Positions 59,180 to 64,000 of a stretch of DNA of 64,000 nt are shown piece by piece. Source of the DNA: Alphaproteobacteria bacterium. GTDB lineage: Bacteria > Pseudomonadota > Alphaproteobacteria > UBA9655. The stretch covers positions 21,425 through 85,424 of the forward strand of contig JACDGE010000004.1 of assembly GCA_013815465.1 (NCBI GenBank), written 5' to 3'. Within the stretch, counting starts at the first letter, position 1; every line of letters starts with the position of its first letter. The notes beneath the pieces are model-generated. The model worked only from the letters and a program-made list of their open reading frames with translations. It made no database searches and was not told the DNA's origin. A program made the translations under genes and the position numbers.

Positions 59180-59201
59180 ATTGTAGTTACATTGTAGTTA
59201 C
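59180..59201. promoter_or_regulatory. Putative MazE/AbrB autoregulatory operator: two perfect 11-bp direct repeats
   Basis: ATTGTAGTTAC ATTGTAGTTAC immediately upstream of the antitoxin start. Confidence 0.6.
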
Positions 59202-59235
59202 ATTTGAGAAGATTGTCAACCGCTATTTCCTCTGT

Positions 59236-59336
59236 ACCCAAAGGATTTCAAGAATTTGGGTAGGCGCCAGAGGGCGAGATCGAGGAGCGTATTCTTATAT
59301 GTGCCCGAGGACAGGCTTGAAAAGCGAAGGGTATAA
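59236..59336 (+). repeat. TTTCAAGA...CTTGAAA element, copy A
   Basis: GGATTTCAAGAATTTGGGTAGGCGCC...GAGGAGCGTATTCTTATA...GGCTTGAAAAGCGAAGGGTATA. Confidence 0.85.
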
Positions 59337-59396
59337 TTTTTCCCTTTTGCATTTTCCCCCCCCTAGTCTATAATTCCAAAAAAATAAGGATTGGTT

Positions 59397-59804
59397 ATGA
59401 ACGACTCACTGAAGAAAAAACGACCGCTTTCTCCCCATCTCCAGGTTTATAAGATTCAAATTACCTCTCTTCTCTCGATCCTCCATCGATGTACGGGAAT
59501 GGTGCTATGCGGGGGGGCAATCCTCTGTAGCGTGTGGTTTATAACTCTTGCCCAAGGATCGCAGGCTTATGGTGTTATGCAGACGTTTTTGCTCCATCCT
59601 GTGGGGTTAATCATCCTTCTCGGGCTGTCCTTTTCCTTCTTCTACCATCTCTGTAATGGCCTCCGTCATCTTTTATGGGATGCGGGAATTGGCTACGAAA
59701 TGACGGAAGTCCGCAAGACAGGGTGGGCAGTTGTTATCTTTTCTTTTGTCTTAACAGGATGTGCTTGGATTTTGGCCATCATGTATGGGAAACTTTTGTC
59801 ATGA
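59397..59804 (+). CDS. sdhC: Succinate dehydrogenase cytochrome b556 subunit (ORF track start 59391)
   Basis: RPLSPHLQVYKIQITSLLSILHRCTGMVL, FFYHLCNGLRHLLWDAGIGY. Confidence 0.93.
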   Translation: MNDSLKKKRPLSPHLQVYKIQITSLLSILHRCTGMVLCGGAILCSVWFITLAQGSQAYGVMQTFLLHPVGLIILLGLSFSFFYHLCNGLRHLLWDAGIGYEMTEVRKTGWAVVIFSFVLTGCAWILAIMYGKLLS

Positions 59805-60307
59805 GGTTTCAAACTGATCTTCACAAGGCTCGCGGCTTAGGGGCGGCCAAAAGTGGAGTCCATCACTGGATCATTCAGAGGATGACAGCAATTGCCCTTA
59901 TTCCTTTAGGGCTTTGGTTTGTCTATTCTTTTATTGTATTAGTTGCTGCACCCTATGAGAAAGCGTACGAATGGCTCTCATCTCCTTGGGCAGTAAGTGC
60001 TTCAATCTTATTTATCGTTTTCATGTTTTATCACGGATATCTAGGGATGAAGGTGATTTTGGAAGACTACGTTTCCCGCCTCTTCCTGAGATGGATCCTG
60101 ATAATATTCATAAAACTTTTTAGTATATTCATGGCTGCTTTGGCCATCGTTTCTATACTTTTCGTCTTTCAAGCTTCGGCGGCTTCGCCCGTAGGGATTC
60201 ACCCATTGTCATGTATAAGAATACACTCCTCGAGCTCACCACTCGGGCTCCTACCCGAATTCTTGAAACCCGAAGGGTCTATTTTTAGAGTAAAGGCACG
60301 ATTATGA
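59801..60307 (+). CDS. sdhD: Succinate dehydrogenase membrane anchor with repeat-encoded C-terminal extension
   Basis: [53 protein letters not shown] overlap with sdhC and with sdhA. Confidence 0.9.
   Translation: MRFQTDLHKARGLGAAKSGVHHWIIQRMTAIALIPLGLWFVYSFIVLVAAPYEKAYEWLSSPWAVSASILFIVFMFYHGYLGMKVILEDYVSRLFLRWILIIFIKLFSIFMAALAIVSILFVFQASAASPVGIHPLSCIRIHSSSSPLGLLPEFLKPEGSIFRVKARL
60160..60290 (-). repeat. TTTCAAGA...CTTGAAA element, copy B (inverted relative to copy A)
   Basis: Reverse complement reads GGGTTTCAAGAATTCGGGTAGGAGCCCGAG...GAGGAGTGTATTCTTATA...GAAGCTTGAAAGACGAAAAGTAT. Confidence 0.85.
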
Positions 60308-62094
60308 CAAACGCATATCCAATTACAGATCATATTTATGACGTGCTTATTGTCGGTGCGGGGGGAGCGGGACTCAGGGCCACTCTTGGAATGGCAGCAC
60401 AGGGTCTTAAAACAGCCTCAATTACGAAAGTTTTCCCGACCCGTAGCCATACAGTTGCAGCCCAAGGCGGTGTCAGTGCAGCTCTGGATAACATGGGTGA
60501 TGGGGACAACTGGCGCTTTCATATGTATGATACAGTTAAGGGGTCGGACTGGTTGGGCGATCAGGATGCCATTGAATATATGTGCCGTAACGCCATTCCT
60601 GCCGTCATTGAATTGGAACACATGGGTGTTCCTTTTTCGCGCACAAAAGACGGGAAAATTTATCAAAGACCCTTTGGGGGACATACCATCAATTATGGCG
60701 AATCCATGGCAAAGAGAGCCTGTGCAGCGGCGGATAAAACAGGCCATGCTATTTTGCATACCCTTTACCAACAATCCCTCAAACATAAGGCTGAGTTTTT
60801 TATCGAATACTTCGTGATCGACCTCATTATGGACGAAGAAGGGATTTGTCGGGGCCTAATCGCCTGGAATTTGGAAGATGGCACCCTACACCGTTTTGCG
60901 GCCCATATCGTTGTTCTCGCGACAGGTGGCTATGGGCGGGCCTATTTTTCCTGTACCTCGGCGCACACGTGCACAGGGGATGGGAATGGAATGATTCTAA
61001 GGGCAGGTCTTCCCCTTCAAGATATGGAATTCGTCCAGTTTCATCCCACAGGGATTTATGGGGCAGGGTGCTTGATTTCAGAAGGGGCGCGGGGAGAAGG
61101 GGGATATCTCACAAATAGCGAAGGCGAGCGATTTATGGAACGCTATGCCCCCACGGCAAAGGACCTGGCCTCTCGCGATGTAGTGAGCCGAGCCGTAACC
61201 ATTGAAATCAACGAAGGCCGAGGCGTGGGCCCTCTAAAAGACCATATTTACCTCCATATGGAGCATTTGGATCCAGCGATTATCCATGAGCGTCTACCTG
61301 GCATTACGGAACTCGCAAGAATTTTTGCAGGTGTGGATGCAACGAAGGAGCCCATCCCTGTGCTTCCCACCGTTCACTATAATATGGGCGGAGTGCCCAC
61401 AAACCATTTTGGGGAGGTTGTCAATCCCACGGATCAAAATCCTGAACAAGTGACCCCCGGCCTTATGGCTATTGGGGAGGGAGCCTGTGTCTCTGTCCAT
61501 GGGGCCAACCGACTGGGGACAAATTCTCTGCTTGATCTTATTGTATTTGGGCGAGCGGCGGCCATCCGTGCAAAAGAAATTGTCTCCAAAAATGGGGGTG
61601 TAAAGCCTTTGCGCCCTCACGATGGGGAAGACATTATCGCGAAGTTTGATCGCATAAGGAACGCCAGTGGTTCCCTTAAAACCTCTGAGATTCGCCTGAA
61701 TCTTCAGCGGACCATGCAGACCCATTGTGCCGTGTTTCGCACCAAAGAACATTTAGAAGAGGGCATCAAAAAAATCAAAGAAATCGCGGAATCTTTCCAA
61801 CAGCTTCAACTGGCCGATCGTTCAATGATTTGGAATAGTGATTTGGTGGAAGCTCTCGAGCTTGAGAATCTGATTCAACAATCTCTTGTAACAATTGAAT
61901 CAGCATTCAATCGTACGGAGAGTCGAGGGGCGCATGCGCGGGAGGATTATCCAGAACGGGATGATATTAACTGGATGAAGCATACGGTTGCCCGGCTGGA
62001 TGGGGATCAAGTTTCCTTTACCTATCGTCCTGTGCATCTATATACCCTATCCCCTGAAGTGGATGTGCTTCCACCCAAAAAACGCGTATATTAA
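60304..62094 (+). CDS. sdhA: Succinate dehydrogenase flavoprotein subunit
   Basis: [57 protein letters not shown]. Confidence 0.98.
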   Translation: MTNAYPITDHIYDVLIVGAGGAGLRATLGMAAQGLKTASITKVFPTRSHTVAAQGGVSAALDNMGDGDNWRFHMYDTVKGSDWLGDQDAIEYMCRNAIPAVIELEHMGVPFSRTKDGKIYQRPFGGHTINYGESMAKRACAAADKTGHAILHTLYQQSLKHKAEFFIEYFVIDLIMDEEGICRGLIAWNLEDGTLHRFAAHIVVLATGGYGRAYFSCTSAHTCTGDGNGMILRAGLPLQDMEFVQFHPTGIYGAGCLISEGARGEGGYLTNSEGERFMERYAPTAKDLASRDVVSRAVTIEINEGRGVGPLKDHIYLHMEHLDPAIIHERLPGITELARIFAGVDATKEPIPVLPTVHYNMGGVPTNHFGEVVNPTDQNPEQVTPGLMAIGEGACVSVHGANRLGTNSLLDLIVFGRAAAIRAKEIVSKNGGVKPLRPHDGEDIIAKFDRIRNASGSLKTSEIRLNLQRTMQTHCAVFRTKEHLEEGIKKIKEIAESFQQLQLADRSMIWNSDLVEALELENLIQQSLVTIESAFNRTESRGAHAREDYPERDDINWMKHTVARLDGDQVSFTYRPVHLYTLSPEVDVLPPKKRVY

Positions 62095-62160
62095 GGGAAT
62101 TTGGAAAAGTTATGAATAATCTTAATATATTAACTATTTCCGTTCATTAGGAGAACAACC

Positions 62161-62943
62161 ATGGTTCAACTTCGCCTGCCAGTGAACTCTCGGCTTAAGA
62201 CGGGGCAGAATTTCCCTGCCCCCTCTCAAGGTCCAAGAATGAAGCTCTTTCATGTTTATCGTTATAATCCTGATTCTGGAGAAAACCCTCGTTTAGATAC
62301 CTTTGAGCTTAATTTGGATGAGTGTGGCCCTATGGTTCTGGACGCTCTGATCAAAATTAAGGACGAAATCGATCCAACGTTGACCTTCCGCAGGTCTTGT
62401 CGTGAAGGAATTTGTGGCTCTTGCGCTATGAATATTGAGGGTACTAATACGCTCGCTTGCATTAAACCCATTGAAGAATGCAGTGGCGCGGTAAAAATTA
62501 CGCCGCTACCTCACCTTTATGTGGTGAAGGATTTAGTGGCCGATCTGAGCTTCGCCTACGCCCAATATCAATCCATTGAACCCTGGATCCAGTCTGCAAC
62601 AAATCCTCCGCCGGACAGGGAGCGCTTACAAAGCCATGAAGAGCGAGAAAAGCTAGATGGACTTTGGGAATGTATCCTTTGTTTTTGTTGCACAACCAGC
62701 TGTCCCAGTTATTGGTGGAGTGGGGATAAATACTTGGGTCCTGCGACTCTTCTCCAATCCTATCGCTGGATTGCGGATAGCCGAGATGATGCAACAGGAA
62801 AGCGACTGGATGAGCTAGAAGACCCCTTTAAGCTCTATCGTTGCCACACCATTATGAACTGCACTAATACGTGTCCTAAAGGCCTAAACCCCGCAAAAGC
62901 GATCGGTGAGATTAAGAAAAAAATGGTGGAGCGGGTGGGGTAG
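62161..62943 (+). CDS. sdhB: Succinate dehydrogenase iron-sulfur subunit
   Basis: [61 protein letters not shown]. Confidence 0.97.
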   Translation: MVQLRLPVNSRLKTGQNFPAPSQGPRMKLFHVYRYNPDSGENPRLDTFELNLDECGPMVLDALIKIKDEIDPTLTFRRSCREGICGSCAMNIEGTNTLACIKPIEECSGAVKITPLPHLYVVKDLVADLSFAYAQYQSIEPWIQSATNPPPDRERLQSHEEREKLDGLWECILCFCCTTSCPSYWWSGDKYLGPATLLQSYRWIADSRDDATGKRLDELEDPFKLYRCHTIMNCTNTCPKGLNPAKAIGEIKKKMVERVG

Positions 62944-63142
62944 GGTTCCTCTGAACTTAAATTTCTAGTGTTTTGAGATTTTTAAATTAAAATAAACTCT
63001 CTTCTTAAGGACATATAAAACCCCTTTCCCACCCCTATGTAAAAATAGTAGGCATCGCTAAGTCTCCCCTAGAGACAAAATTAGCGGATATTTAACTTTT
63101 CTTCGTGTAAAGTTTTTAGAACATTGGAAGAAGAAAAGGCTC

Positions 63143-63880
63143 ATGCAACGTTATCTTATCAATCACCTAAGTGCTGGCGAATTCATTGCATTGTTAATGT
63201 GTTCGATCCTCTGTTTAGCGCTTACGCTGTCATTTTTGTCAAACAAATATCTTACTTCCTTCATGAGCTATGATAACAATAGATTTACGGGTTATTTTCT
63301 TGGAAGTATTAGCGCTAGTTATGGATTTATATTAGGGTTTATTATTGTTACATTATGGAGGGAACTTTACGAAGTCAAAATTTTTATAATGCATGAGGCC
63401 GAGTATCTTTCCTTACTGGTCTATAATTCTTCTGCTTTCCCTATTTCTACTCAAAGTGAGCTTAACAATGGAATTGAACAATACATTAAAGTCATCATTC
63501 AAGATGAATGGCCCTTAATGCACTTGGGGAAAGTAAGTGAAAAAACTGTTCCTGCTCTCCTTAACCTTTTTCATCTTATTCAATCCTATTCACCAGAAAC
63601 GAGAATAGAGGAAACGTTTTATAACCAGTTTATAAACAATTTAAATAGAGTTGTTGAATTTAGAAGGAAGAGGCTCGAATATTTAGATTCATCATTAATA
63701 GATGTTATTCGATTTATGTTGGGGTTTGGACTTATAATCATTTTATTTCTTATTTCGTTGCTTGACAGTGACTCTAAGAAGTTAAAAATACTTTCTATCA
63801 TTCTTGTGAGTGGGATGTTGTCTTTTAATCTCGGGCTAGCCTTCCTTCTTGATTATCCTCTTGCGGGAAGTATATTATAA
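63143..63880 (+). CDS. DUF4239-like integral membrane protein
   Basis: TM segments, GSISASYGFILGFIIVTLW, RRKRLEYLDSSLIDVIRFMLGFG. Confidence 0.65.
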   Translation: MQRYLINHLSAGEFIALLMCSILCLALTLSFLSNKYLTSFMSYDNNRFTGYFLGSISASYGFILGFIIVTLWRELYEVKIFIMHEAEYLSLLVYNSSAFPISTQSELNNGIEQYIKVIIQDEWPLMHLGKVSEKTVPALLNLFHLIQSYSPETRIEETFYNQFINNLNRVVEFRRKRLEYLDSSLIDVIRFMLGFGLIIILFLISLLDSDSKKLKILSIILVSGMLSFNLGLAFLLDYPLAGSIL

Positions 63881-64000
63881 TGCCCCCCATAAACTAGACC
63901 AGTAGCTAAGTGAGACTTTTTTCTCCATATATAGAGAAGGAGAAAGAAATGACACGAAGAAAACATAGCTCAGGATTTAAGGCGCAAGTGGCTTTAGAGG
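63881..64000 (+). mobile_element. IS3-family insertion sequence, left end plus start of orfA (truncated by window)
   Basis: TGCCCCCCATAAACTAGACCAGTAG terminus-like sequence; ATG at 63949 encodes MTRRKHSSGFKAQVALE, typical IS3 OrfA N-terminus. Confidence 0.8.

Overview
This 64-kb window comes from an AT-rich bacterial chromosome. The gene content (Tad/Cpa pilus genes, addAB, split pnt genes, sdhCDAB, surA-rsmA, phaC, ETF-QO) suggests an alphaproteobacterium, possibly host-associated; that placement is inference. Most of the window is housekeeping. The unusual layer is several families of dispersed palindromic or terminal-inverted-repeat mini-elements. (1) A family with GTCATCCCCGCGAAGGCGGGGACCCAGG arms has a 184-bp copy with 41-bp arms at 40/41 identity, and in-frame copies inside addA and addB. 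(2) A family with AGATCCCGGATCGAGTCCGGGATGACAGCG arms has a copy in frame in addA. (3) A TTTCAAGA...CTTGAAA element flanks sdhCD in inverted orientation; one copy supplies a ~45-aa C-terminal tail to SdhD whose stop overlaps the sdhA start, and a further copy forms the tail of an MFS transporter. Together these look like palindromic elements that expand proteins, similar in principle to the Rickettsia palindromic elements. Other points of interest: a fused PntA-alpha2/PntB polypeptide; an iron-SOD with a signal peptide, split at a G8 tract; an AAA+ ATPase with a signal peptide; a large two-module membrane protein; a DUF192-DUF2608 fusion; a partial Tad locus; a decayed copy of the ispA 3' end; and a MazEF pair with perfect tandem operator-like repeats. 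No CRISPR array, rRNA or prophage was seen.
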